A stretch of DNA of 64,000 bases, taken from contig CAVREG010000012.1 in NCBI GenBank assembly GCA_963720075.1, positions 62,001 through 126,000 on the forward strand, given 5' to 3'. Below are positions 17,305-24,228 of the stretch, one piece after another. Within the stretch, counting starts at the first letter, position 1; each line of letters starts with the position of its first letter. Source of the stretch: PALSA-188 sp963720075 (GTDB lineage: Bacteria; Acidobacteriota; Terriglobia; Terriglobales; Acidobacteriaceae). Under the pieces are notes generated by a model. That model was not told where the DNA came from. It was given only the letters and a program-made list of their open reading frames with translations, and did no database searches. Position numbers and translations under genes: made by a program.

Positions 17305-18624
17305 ATGCCCATAGCGTCAATTTCGGAAATCGGTAAACACGACGGTGAGACCGTCACCATTCGCGGATGGCTTTATAACCTGCGGGAAAGTGGGAAACTG
17401 CTGTTTCCAATTTTTCGCGATGGCACCGGCGTCATCCAGGGCGTAGTTCCGAAAAATGCTGTTGCGCCTGAAGTTTTCGAATCCTTAAAAGGGCTGACCC
17501 AGGAGTCGAGTGTCATTGTCGAAGGCAAAGTTCGCGCCGACAAGCGTGCTGCCGGGGGCTTCGAACTAGACGTAATCAATGTGCAGGTGATCCAGCGAGT
17601 TTCGGAAAACGATCCTTATCCAATTTCACTGAAAGAGCATGGCGTTGACTTCCTGATGGACCACCGCCATCTGTGGGTTCGCACGCCTCGTCAGGCCGCG
17701 ATTCTTCGGGTGCGCGCGGAGATCATCAAAGGCGCGCGAGATTTTTTGGACGATCGCGGATTCACCCTTACTGATCCGCCGATTATCACGCCCGCCGCTT
17801 GCGAGGGCACCACAACTTTATTTCCTGTGGATTATTTCGACGAGCAGGCGTATCTCACGCAATCCGGCCAGCTCTATATCGAAGCGACAGCGATGGCACT
17901 GGGCAAGGTCTATTCCTTCGGGCCAACATTTCGTGCAGAGAAAAGTAAGACCCGCCGCCATCTAACAGAATTTTGGATGGTCGAGCCGGAAGTCGCATAC
18001 GCGACGCTGGATGACCTGATGGAACTCGCGGAAAACTTTATTACATTCCTGGTGAAACGATGTTTGGAAAAGCGCCGCGGCGACCTGCAAACCATCGGGC
18101 GCGACATCGCCAAGTTGGAGAAGATAGAGGTCCCATTTCCACGCATAACCTACGATGAAGCCGCGAAAATGTTGCAAGAGGCGCATGCCAAGGGAGCTTT
18201 GGAAAATCAGTTTGAATGGGGCGGAGATTTGGGATCCCCTGACGAGACGTATATCTCCTCACAATTTGACAAGCCTGTGATGGTGCATAGGTATCCCGCA
18301 AAAATAAAGGCCTTTTACATGGAACCCGATCCAGAGCGCCCCGATCTTGCACTATGCGTTGATGTGCTGGCTCCGGAAGGCTACGGCGAAATCATTGGCG
18401 GTTCTCAACGCATGGCTTCGTACGATTTGTTAGTGCAGCGAATTCGAGAGCACAATCTGCCCGAAGAAGCTTTCAAGTGGTATCTCGACCTGCGGAAATT
18501 TGGCAGCGTCCCGCACGGAGGCTTCGGAATGGGCATTGAGCGTGCAGTCGCGTGGATCTGCGGATTAGATCACGTCCGCGAGACCATCCCGTTCCCGAGA
18601 ATGTTGCATCGGTTGTACCCATAA
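17305..18624 (+). CDS. asnS: asparagine--tRNA ligase
   Basis: A 439-residue class IIb aminoacyl-tRNA synthetase charging tRNA-Asn with asparagine. The N-terminal OB-fold anticodon-binding domain covers about 13-110 (VTIRGWLYNLRESGKLLF). The catalytic domain has motif 2 (FRAEKSKTRRHLTEFWMVEPE-type segment near 208-228, with the Asn-specific TEFWMVE) and motif 3 (GFGMGIERAVAWICG near 406). Length and motifs are normal for AsnRS and distinguish it from AspRS. It sits between two copies of the inverted-repeat element, so it is probably transcribed from its own promoter or by read-through. Confidence 0.96.
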   Translation: MPIASISEIGKHDGETVTIRGWLYNLRESGKLLFPIFRDGTGVIQGVVPKNAVAPEVFESLKGLTQESSVIVEGKVRADKRAAGGFELDVINVQVIQRVSENDPYPISLKEHGVDFLMDHRHLWVRTPRQAAILRVRAEIIKGARDFLDDRGFTLTDPPIITPAACEGTTTLFPVDYFDEQAYLTQSGQLYIEATAMALGKVYSFGPTFRAEKSKTRRHLTEFWMVEPEVAYATLDDLMELAENFITFLVKRCLEKRRGDLQTIGRDIAKLEKIEVPFPRITYDEAAKMLQEAHAKGALENQFEWGGDLGSPDETYISSQFDKPVMVHRYPAKIKAFYMEPDPERPDLALCVDVLAPEGYGEIIGGSQRMASYDLLVQRIREHNLPEEAFKWYLDLRKFGSVPHGGFGMGIERAVAWICGLDHVRETIPFPRMLHRLYP

Positions 18625-18630
18625 ACGCTA

Positions 18631-18741
18631 TTCACCGCCGGGCTCGCCGAGAATATTGAAGAAAAAGGCAAAAGGATTACAAGAGATAGAATCCGAACAG
18701 ATAAGTTTCACTACTCAGCGAACTCTGCGATCTCGCCGGTA
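18631..18741. repeat. inverted-repeat element copy 3
   Basis: Ends TTCACCGCCGGGCTCGCCGAG (split as TTCACCGCCG and GGCTCGCCGAG, 18631-18651) and CTCTGCGATCTCGCCGGTA (18723-18741) mirror those of copies 1 and 2. About 111 bp with an A-rich centre that shares no obvious sequence with the other copies. Confidence 0.5.
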
Positions 18742-18752
18742 CATTATTAACT

Positions 18753-19700
18753 GTGACGAAACCGAATTCAACGCCGTTTTCTAACATCGCGCCTCGGACG
18801 ATTCGTGTCATTGGAGTTCCTCTCGACTTGGGACAGTCCCGGCGTGGCGTAGATATGGGTCCTTCGGCGGTTCGCGTTGCCGGACTTGAGGCGCGACTGG
18901 AAGAACTCGGTCATGTTGTCGAAGATGCCGGCAATATTGACGTTGCCATCGCAGAACAGAAACAGGCCGGCGACCCCCACGCAAAATATTTAAAGGAAAT
19001 TACTGCCATCTGCACTCGAAACGCGGAACTGGTTTTGGAGACGCTAGAATCTGGCAAAATACCCATCGTTCTTGGGGGCGATCATTCTGTGGCGGCCGGT
19101 ACCGTCGCCGGCGTGGCCGAGTTTTATCGCCGTCAAGATCAGAAAATCGGACTCATCTGGATTGACGCGCACACCGACATCAACACGCCAGAAAGCTCTC
19201 CGAGCGGTAACGTTCATGGAATGCCGCTGGCGGCCTTGTCCGGATTGGGCCCAAGTGAGCTGGCTAATATTTTCGGTTTTTCTCCGAAAGTGCATCCGGA
19301 AAACTGCGTGCTCGTTGGAGTCCGTGACATTGACTTCATCGAGAAAGAGAACGTCCGCAAAGCCGGAATCTCGGTCCTCACTATGCGTGACATTGATGAG
19401 CGTGGCATGAGAACAGTGATGGAAGAAGCCCTCCGCATCGCCGGACGGGGAACTGTTGGCTATCACGTTTCCCTCGACATGGACTGGATTGATCCAGAAG
19501 ATGCGCCCGGCGTGGGAACGCCGGTTCGCGGCGGAGCCACGTACCGGGAGGCCCATTTAGCGATGGAAATCATCGCCGATCACGGCCGCATGTTGAGCTT
19601 CGAAATTGTCGAAGTGAATCCGGTGATTGACGAGCATAATCGCACCGCAGAGCTCGCCGTGGAGCTGGCGTTGTCGGCGTTTGGAAAGAAGATTCTGTAA
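18753..19700 (+). CDS. rocF: arginase
   Basis: A 315-residue member of the arginase/ureohydrolase family, most like RocF-type arginases; it splits arginine to ornithine and urea using two manganese ions. Metal-ligand motifs are GGDHSVAAG, IWIDAHTDIN (D-A-H-x-D) and SLDMDWIDPEDAPGVGTPV (D-x-D). The substrate-binding SPSGNVHGMPLA is present. The start is GTG. The family's usual DVDxxDP is MDWIDP here, a mild variation. ddl begins 14 bp downstream, so the two may be co-transcribed, though no pathway links them. Confidence 0.92.
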   Translation: MTKPNSTPFSNIAPRTIRVIGVPLDLGQSRRGVDMGPSAVRVAGLEARLEELGHVVEDAGNIDVAIAEQKQAGDPHAKYLKEITAICTRNAELVLETLESGKIPIVLGGDHSVAAGTVAGVAEFYRRQDQKIGLIWIDAHTDINTPESSPSGNVHGMPLAALSGLGPSELANIFGFSPKVHPENCVLVGVRDIDFIEKENVRKAGISVLTMRDIDERGMRTVMEEALRIAGRGTVGYHVSLDMDWIDPEDAPGVGTPVRGGATYREAHLAMEIIADHGRMLSFEIVEVNPVIDEHNRTAELAVELALSAFGKKIL

Positions 19701-19714
19701 AGAACATCGAGAAC

Positions 19715-20920
19715 ATGAAAAAAATCCGAGTCGGCATACTTTTCGGCGGACGCAGCGGCGAACACGAAATCTCGCTTTTATCTGCCGCATCTGTTTTTAA
19801 AGCCATAGACAAAGATAAATATGAGGTTGTTCCTATCGGCATCACCAAAGAAGGACGATGGGTGACGGCGGCCGATGCTGAGCGATTGCTGACGGGTAAA
19901 GCAGCGGGCGAGAGCGCCCGCTCCGCACAGTCAACTCTTCGTGCCGGCGATCCTGAAGCTACTTCGAGTGCCGCAATCCTCGCTGTAGGCGAAGCCGTAA
20001 TCGTCCCTCCCGAGCCGCAGAGGCCGGGTGCGTCAATGTCCCCATTCCAAAGCGATGCGTCATTGACACGCCGTTCAACCGATCGGGCCATCAATGTGGA
20101 TGTCATTTTTCCCGTGCTGCACGGAACTTTCGGCGAAGACGGGACCATCCAGGGGCTGCTCGAGCTTGCGGACATTGCATACGTTGGCGCAGGAGTTCTA
20201 GGCTCCGCTGCGGGCATGGACAAAGACATCATGAAGTCATTGTTCCGCGCCGCAGGGCTGCCAATCGTAAAGCATGTCACCGTCCTTCGCGACGATTGGG
20301 AGCGCGATCCCAAGAAAGTTCGGCAAACCGTCGGAAAGCTATTGAAGTATCCCGTGTTCGTAAAGCCTGCGAATTTGGGTTCTTCTGTGGGAATCTCGAA
20401 GGTACATGATCGCAGCGAACTCGGCCCGGCAATCGAAGAAGCTGCAAGATTCGACCGAAAAATTGTGATCGAACAAGGTGTCGGCGGGAAAAAGCAAAAG
20501 GCGCGCGAAATTGAATGTGCCGTGCTGGGAAATGACGATCCTAGGGCTTCCGTCCCCGGCGAGATCGTTCCCGGCAAAGAGTTCTACGACTACACGGCAA
20601 AGTATCTTGACGAAGGTTCTGAGCTGATCATCCCGGCCAAACTGACAAAAACAGAAACCAAGAAAATTCAGCAACTCGCGATCAGCGCATTCAAGTCCGT
20701 GGATTGTTCCGGCCTGGCGCGAGTGGACTTTTTGATGGAACCAAAAACACGCAAAATTTATTTAAACGAAATCAACACCATGCCCGGATTCACTTCCATC
20801 AGCATGTATCCAAAAATGTGGGCCGCATCAGGCGTTTCTTATCCAGAATTAATCGGACGATTGATTCAATTGGGCCTGGAGCGTCACAAAGACAAGAAGA
20901 GAAACCAATACAGCCGCTGA
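19715..20920 (+). CDS. ddl: D-alanine--D-alanine ligase
   Basis: A 401-residue ATP-grasp ligase that joins two D-alanines for peptidoglycan synthesis. Motifs: GGRSGEHEISLLSA at the N terminus, VLHGTFGEDGTIQGLLE, FVKPANLGSSVGISKV, EIECAVLGN, the omega-loop EFYDYTAKYLDEGSE, and NEINTMPGFTSISMYP at the C terminus. The Tyr in the YDYxAKY loop points to D-Ala-D-Ala rather than D-Ala-D-lactate specificity. Compared with typical 310-370-residue enzymes there is an insert of roughly 50 residues after GRWVTAADAERLL (about 55-115) rich in Ala, Ser and Pro. It follows arginase closely. Confidence 0.94.
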   Translation: MKKIRVGILFGGRSGEHEISLLSAASVFKAIDKDKYEVVPIGITKEGRWVTAADAERLLTGKAAGESARSAQSTLRAGDPEATSSAAILAVGEAVIVPPEPQRPGASMSPFQSDASLTRRSTDRAINVDVIFPVLHGTFGEDGTIQGLLELADIAYVGAGVLGSAAGMDKDIMKSLFRAAGLPIVKHVTVLRDDWERDPKKVRQTVGKLLKYPVFVKPANLGSSVGISKVHDRSELGPAIEEAARFDRKIVIEQGVGGKKQKAREIECAVLGNDDPRASVPGEIVPGKEFYDYTAKYLDEGSELIIPAKLTKTETKKIQQLAISAFKSVDCSGLARVDFLMEPKTRKIYLNEINTMPGFTSISMYPKMWAASGVSYPELIGRLIQLGLERHKDKKRNQYSR

Positions 20921-20942
20921 TAAGCGACAAGGCCATTACCCT

Positions 20943-21368
20943 TTACAGCTTGTTAGATGCAGTCAGTTTCTGCGGCTTTATCAACCTAGCCTCGCGCACA
21001 GCGCTTTCAATCGCATCGTTTAACGTGCCCGAATGGACGTCGTCAATCAATCTGGCTTTCTCGAAATATGCGGTCGCGCCAGCCTTTTTGAGCTTCTCCG
21101 CATTTTGTTGAGAAAGACTGCTCAAAATGATAACTGGAATGTTGGCAGTTACTGGATCGTCTTTTAGAGCAAGCAGTACTTGTTCGCCTCCGAGCTTTGG
21201 CAGCATCATATCCAACAACACGACATCGGGGGGGGCCGCACGCACCATGCGCAGAGCTTCCTCGCCGTCTTGAGCTGTGACCACAATAAATCCGGCCTTG
21301 GATAGCAATCGCTCTCCGGTTATCTTTAGCAGCTTACTGTCTTCGACGAGTAGTACTGTTATCTTCAT
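20943..21368 (-). CDS. single-domain response regulator
   Basis: A 141-residue CheY-like receiver with no output domain. The acidic pair is in VLLVEDSKLLK, the phosphoacceptor Asp in DVVLLDMMLP, the switch Ser in IILSSLSQ and the conserved Lys in YFEKAR. The ATG at 21368 has a GGAG site six bases upstream; a longer open frame to 21518 would run into the riboswitch on the other strand. No histidine kinase gene is nearby. The C-terminal tail after the receiver is short and basic (REARLIKPQKLTAS). Divergent from the riboswitch-controlled locus. Confidence 0.9.
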   Translation of the reverse strand: MKITVLLVEDSKLLKITGERLLSKAGFIVVTAQDGEEALRMVRAAPPDVVLLDMMLPKLGGEQVLLALKDDPVTANIPVIILSSLSQQNAEKLKKAGATAYFEKARLIDDVHSGTLNDAIESAVREARLIKPQKLTASNKL

Positions 21369-21447
21369 GGAGACTCCATCAAAGGATTGGAACGGGGCTT
21401 CCTCGATATCGTTCCTATCGGCGAATATAGGTGGTGGCTTTACCTTG

Positions 21448-21476
21448 TTGACTAACCAAATCCGAATCTGTAGCAT
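21448..21476 (+). promoter_or_regulatory. promoter of the riboswitch transcript
   Basis: TTGACT (21448-21453), 17-bp spacer, TAGCAT (21471-21476). Predicted transcription start is about 21483, some 28 bases before the aptamer's first stem. A small hairpin with a UUCG loop (TGCTC/GAGCA, 21490-21503) sits between. Confidence 0.5.
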
Positions 21477-21510
21477 TATTCTACCAGTTTGCTCTTCGGA
21501 GCAGACCTTG

Positions 21511-21628
21511 GATTTCATGAAGAGTGGCTGAGGGACGAGCCCTAGGAAGCCACGACAACCGGATCGAAATGCAATTTTCGGTCGCCCGGTGTCAACTCTC
21601 GCCCTTGGAAAAGGGGGAACATGAGATT
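21511..21628 (+). ncRNA. SAM-I riboswitch (S-box) aptamer
   Basis: All expected parts of a SAM-I aptamer can be read. P1 pairs GATTTCATG (21511-21519) with CATGAGATT (21620-21628), nine pairs with two G-U. P2 pairs GTGGCT (21524-21529) with AGCCAC (21548-21553) and encloses the kink-turn core TGAGGGACGAGCCC and GGAAGCC. The conserved CAACC follows (21556-21560), then P3 (CCGG, CGAAAT/ATTTTCG, CCGG). The J3/4 signature is CGGTGTCAACTC (21588-21599). P4 is CCCTT-ggaa-AAGGG (21602-21615). The order, spacing and total of about 118 nt match the family. Such aptamers bind S-adenosylmethionine and shut off methionine-related genes; the gene downstream is threonine-synthase-like. Confidence 0.88.
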
Positions 21629-21655
21629 CGGGGTGCCGATTTTCAGCATCTCGCG

Positions 21656-21686
21656 CCTCTTTCCTAATTCCAGCGGAAGAGGTTTT
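21656..21686 (+). terminator. riboswitch-controlled intrinsic terminator
   Basis: CCTCTTTCC (21656-21664) pairs with GGAAGAGG (21675-21682), one bulged T, followed by TTTT (21683-21686). It lies between the aptamer and the coding sequence, as an expression platform should. The 5' arm could instead pair with GGAAAAGG (21607-21614) of P4 as an antiterminator, which is inference. Confidence 0.6.
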
Positions 21687-21753
21687 CGTATTTGGGATTG
21701 TTTTAGGACGCTCGTCCCCCGGTTGCTCTCATTCGCAAGAAAGAGAGTGGCTG

Positions 21754-23031
21754 ATGAGATACGAACTGCGCTGTCGTGAATGCAATAAGAGCTGGGGAAA
21801 CCAGCCCAAGTCCATCTGTGACGATTGCTTCTCTCCCCTCGAAGTTTTCTACGATTACGACTCCGCTCGCAGCAGTTTCACCCGCGAAAAAATCTCGCAG
21901 GGCCCTCCCAGCATGTGGCGTTATTCGGATTTGCTGCCCTTGCCCCCGCACTATCAGCCGACCGTGCCTGCTGGATTCACGCCACTGCTCAAAGCTCCGC
22001 GGCTTGCCCGCGATTTAGGTACGAAGAATCTGTATTTGAAGAACGACGCTGTATGCCTGCCTACGCTAAGTTTTAAGGACCGCGTAGTTGCGGTGGCACT
22101 GGCGCAAGCGCGCGCGTTTGGATTCGATACTGTAGCTTGCTCTTCGACTGGGAATCTCGCGAATTCCGTCGCGGCGCAGGCGGCGCGCAATGGATTCAAG
22201 TCCTGGATCTTCATCCCGGCAGATCTCGAGCCTGCGAAGATTTTAGGGACTCAGGTTTTCGGAGCAAAGTTGGTTCGCATCTCCGGCAGTTACGATCAAG
22301 TCAACCGCCTGTGCTCGCAGATTGCAGACGAACGCGATTGGGGATTCGTAAACGTCAATCTTCGCCCGTATTACGCTGAGGGATCGAAGACAGTCGGCTT
22401 TGAAATTGCCGAGCAACTTGGCTGGCGCTTGCCGGACAATGTTGTCGTTCCCATGGCAGGCGGCTCGTTGATTACTAAAATCAAAAAGGCTTTCGAAGAG
22501 CTGGCTGAATTGGGATTGGTTGAACCGAAGCAGGTTAAATTCTTCGGTGCGCAAGCCACCGGTTGCTCACCGATTTCGACCGCAGTAAAGGCTGGAAACG
22601 CGGAAATTGATCCGCAGAAGCCGTCAACCATTGCTCGATCGTTAGCCATTGGTAATCCTGCCGATGGTCATTACGCAATCCTCACCATCAACAAAAGCCG
22701 CGGATGGGCCGAGGATGTTTCCGATCCCGAAATCGTGCGCGGAATCCAGGATTTAGCGGAAACTGAAGGCATTTTCACCGAGACAGCCGGCGGAGTAACG
22801 GTTGGATGCGCGCGCAAGCTTTACCAGCAAGGACGCATTCAACCCGACGAGACAACCGTTCTTTGCATTACGGGGAACGGCTTGAAGACCACGGATGCTC
22901 TGGTGGGACAATACGAAACCGAGGCACCGATTTCCGCGAAACTCGCAGACTTCAATAAGTATCTGGAGAGGGTGCTGGATGCTCCGGCGAAGACTGCCAC
23001 CAAAGACGTTCCCGAGACTGTGGGAGCGTGA
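21754..23031 (+). CDS. threonine-synthase-like PLP enzyme, probably homocysteine-forming (MetM-type)
   Basis: A 425-residue fold-type II PLP enzyme. A zinc-ribbon-like N terminus (CRECNKSWGNQPKSICDDC, residues about 6-24) is followed by the PLP lysine motif LSFKDRVVAVAL, the CSSTGNLANSVAAQAA phosphate/PLP loop, PMAGGSLITKIKKA, and the conserved SLAIGNPADGHYA. By family it would be called threonine synthase (thrC), which uses O-phosphohomoserine. Two features argue for another product: a SAM-I riboswitch controls it, and its stop overlaps the frame of a MoaD/ThiS-like carrier gene. I recall a threonine-synthase homologue with a carrier partner in Streptomyces that makes homocysteine; the sequence style here (LSFKDRVVAVAL, NVNLRPYYAEGSKT) seems to match that group. 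Assignment to homocysteine synthesis is inference. Confidence 0.9.
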   Translation: MRYELRCRECNKSWGNQPKSICDDCFSPLEVFYDYDSARSSFTREKISQGPPSMWRYSDLLPLPPHYQPTVPAGFTPLLKAPRLARDLGTKNLYLKNDAVCLPTLSFKDRVVAVALAQARAFGFDTVACSSTGNLANSVAAQAARNGFKSWIFIPADLEPAKILGTQVFGAKLVRISGSYDQVNRLCSQIADERDWGFVNVNLRPYYAEGSKTVGFEIAEQLGWRLPDNVVVPMAGGSLITKIKKAFEELAELGLVEPKQVKFFGAQATGCSPISTAVKAGNAEIDPQKPSTIARSLAIGNPADGHYAILTINKSRGWAEDVSDPEIVRGIQDLAETEGIFTETAGGVTVGCARKLYQQGRIQPDETTVLCITGNGLKTTDALVGQYETEAPISAKLADFNKYLERVLDAPAKTATKDVPETVGA

Positions 23032-23039
23032 GAGAAGAA

Positions 23040-23315
23040 ATGACAATCACAGTACAAATTCCAACCGCCTTGCGCCGCCTCACCGCCGGAACCGACAAGC
23101 TCACCTGTTCGCCGGCAAATCTCGGGGAACTTCTCACCGAGCTGGATCAGAAGTTTCCCGACCTAAAACCGCATCTGCGCGACGCCTCCGGGCAAATCCG
23201 TCACTTCCTGAATATATACGTGAACGAAGAAGACATCCGCTTCCTGGGCGGCAACAGCTACGCCTTCCAGGAAGGGGATGAAGTGCTGCTGGTGCCGTCC
23301 ATCGCCGGAGGCTGA
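23040..23315 (+). CDS. MoaD/ThiS-like sulfur carrier protein
   Basis: A 91-residue beta-grasp protein ending in the exposed Gly-Gly (VLLVPSIAGG) that is adenylated and thiocarboxylated in sulfur carriers. Typical family segments are RHFLNIYVNEEDIRFL and YAFQEGDEVLLV. The ATG at 23040 has a GAGAAGAA site; a GTG at 23028 that overlaps the upstream stop is the alternative. It lies 8 bp after the PLP enzyme gene under the same SAM riboswitch. moaE, thiG and other molybdopterin or thiamine genes are absent nearby, so delivery of sulfur to the neighbouring enzyme is the best guess. The activating E1-like enzyme is not in the window. Confidence 0.87.
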   Translation: MTITVQIPTALRRLTAGTDKLTCSPANLGELLTELDQKFPDLKPHLRDASGQIRHFLNIYVNEEDIRFLGGNSYAFQEGDEVLLVPSIAGG

Positions 23316-23376
23316 TCACGCCCGTCCAGCCGAGCGAAGCTTGGCGGGAGGAGATTGCGCCGCCGCCGACTTCGCT

Positions 23377-23405
23377 GGCCACCCGGACAAGGGGTGGTCC
23401 GGGCC
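23377..23405. repeat. GC-rich palindromic hairpin between convergent genes
   Basis: GGCCACCCGGAC and GGTCCGGGCC form an imperfect palindrome, with an alternative CCACCC/GGGTGG pairing inside. It lies after the sulfur-carrier gene. It could end transcription for either convergent gene or be a copy of a dispersed palindromic element; there is no U tract. Confidence 0.35.
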
Positions 23406-23445
23406 TACGTAATTTGGTTTGCGAACCGCTCCCGCCCGCTTTCTC

Positions 23446-24027
23446 CTACCATGGTTCTCTGCTTCTTACTTCCCTTACGGTCCGAACTACGCCGGGAAGG
23501 GGGTCGGGTCCAAAATGGTTGGAACCCGGCGACTGAAAAGTCAAAGTGATATTGGAAAATTCGACTTCGCTGCCGCCCGTGATTTGTATCACCACGGGGG
23601 AGGGTGAAACGGTGACGGGCGCGGAGCCGCCGTTGAGGGTGAATATGGCCGTACCGGTTACTTGAAATCCGTTCGTAATCTGCGAAACGTCGCCATCAAC
23701 GAGAGTGATGTGGTGAGTATGGGCACCCCTCGTGGTCGGATCAAAGTTCGCAGGGGCGGCTGTGTTGTGAGTTAAAACCCACCCATCAGAGAACTCCATG
23801 TTCAGAGCCGCGGAGAAATCCGCCTTGGTCGCGTTTCGCTTCAACGTCAGGGACCAGGGGCCACGGACCTCATATGGGCCGGTTATAGCCCCTGTTGCAC
23901 TCGTGGTTTGGGGCGTATAAGCATTGATCACCCCGTTGAATTTTTTATCTTTATGTGACCAATCTTGAGCAAGAGCACCCATGCTTATGGTGAGCACTAG
24001 AATTGCTATGGTGCTTACTCTTTTCAT
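23446..24027 (-). CDS. secreted protein of unknown function
   Basis: A 193-residue exported protein. The signal peptide is residues 1-20 (MKRVSTIAILVLTISMGALA, cut before QDW). The mature part is beta-rich with Gly/Thr turns (GPYEVRGPWSLTLKRNATK, GAHTHHITLVDGDV, FQVTGTAIFTLNGG, VVIQITGGSEVEFSNITLTF). The Met at 24027 is chosen because GGAGG sits directly in front of it and overlaps a second possible ATG at 24039. The HTHH segment could bind metal. I do not recognise a named family. Divergent from the HTH-PD40 gene. Confidence 0.72.
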   Translation of the reverse strand: MKRVSTIAILVLTISMGALAQDWSHKDKKFNGVINAYTPQTTSATGAITGPYEVRGPWSLTLKRNATKADFSAALNMEFSDGWVLTHNTAAPANFDPTTRGAHTHHITLVDGDVSQITNGFQVTGTAIFTLNGGSAPVTVSPSPVVIQITGGSEVEFSNITLTFQSPGSNHFGPDPLPGVVRTVREVRSREPW

Positions 24028-24228
24028 AAAACCCTCCAACCTGGGATTGATTTGCGACGCAGCGACACAATGGGCCGCCTTGGGGCACGATTCAAGCGGT
24101 AAGGCACAGAATTGGAGCGGTTCCGCTATTTGCGGTCGAATGCTGTGTCTTGCCGTGCCTTTGCTGGACAGAGAGGCTACAATTCAGGTTCCCGGGTAGC
24201 ACGACTGCTGACAATCGAGGAATGCGCA

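Noticed and set aside
21369..21518. Longer response-regulator start at 21518
   Set aside because: The extra N terminus is unlike receiver domains and would overlap the riboswitch; Met 21368 has a good ribosome site.
21754..23031. Plain threonine synthase annotation
   Set aside because: Kept only as the family-level name; the SAM riboswitch and linked sulfur carrier argue against threonine as the product.
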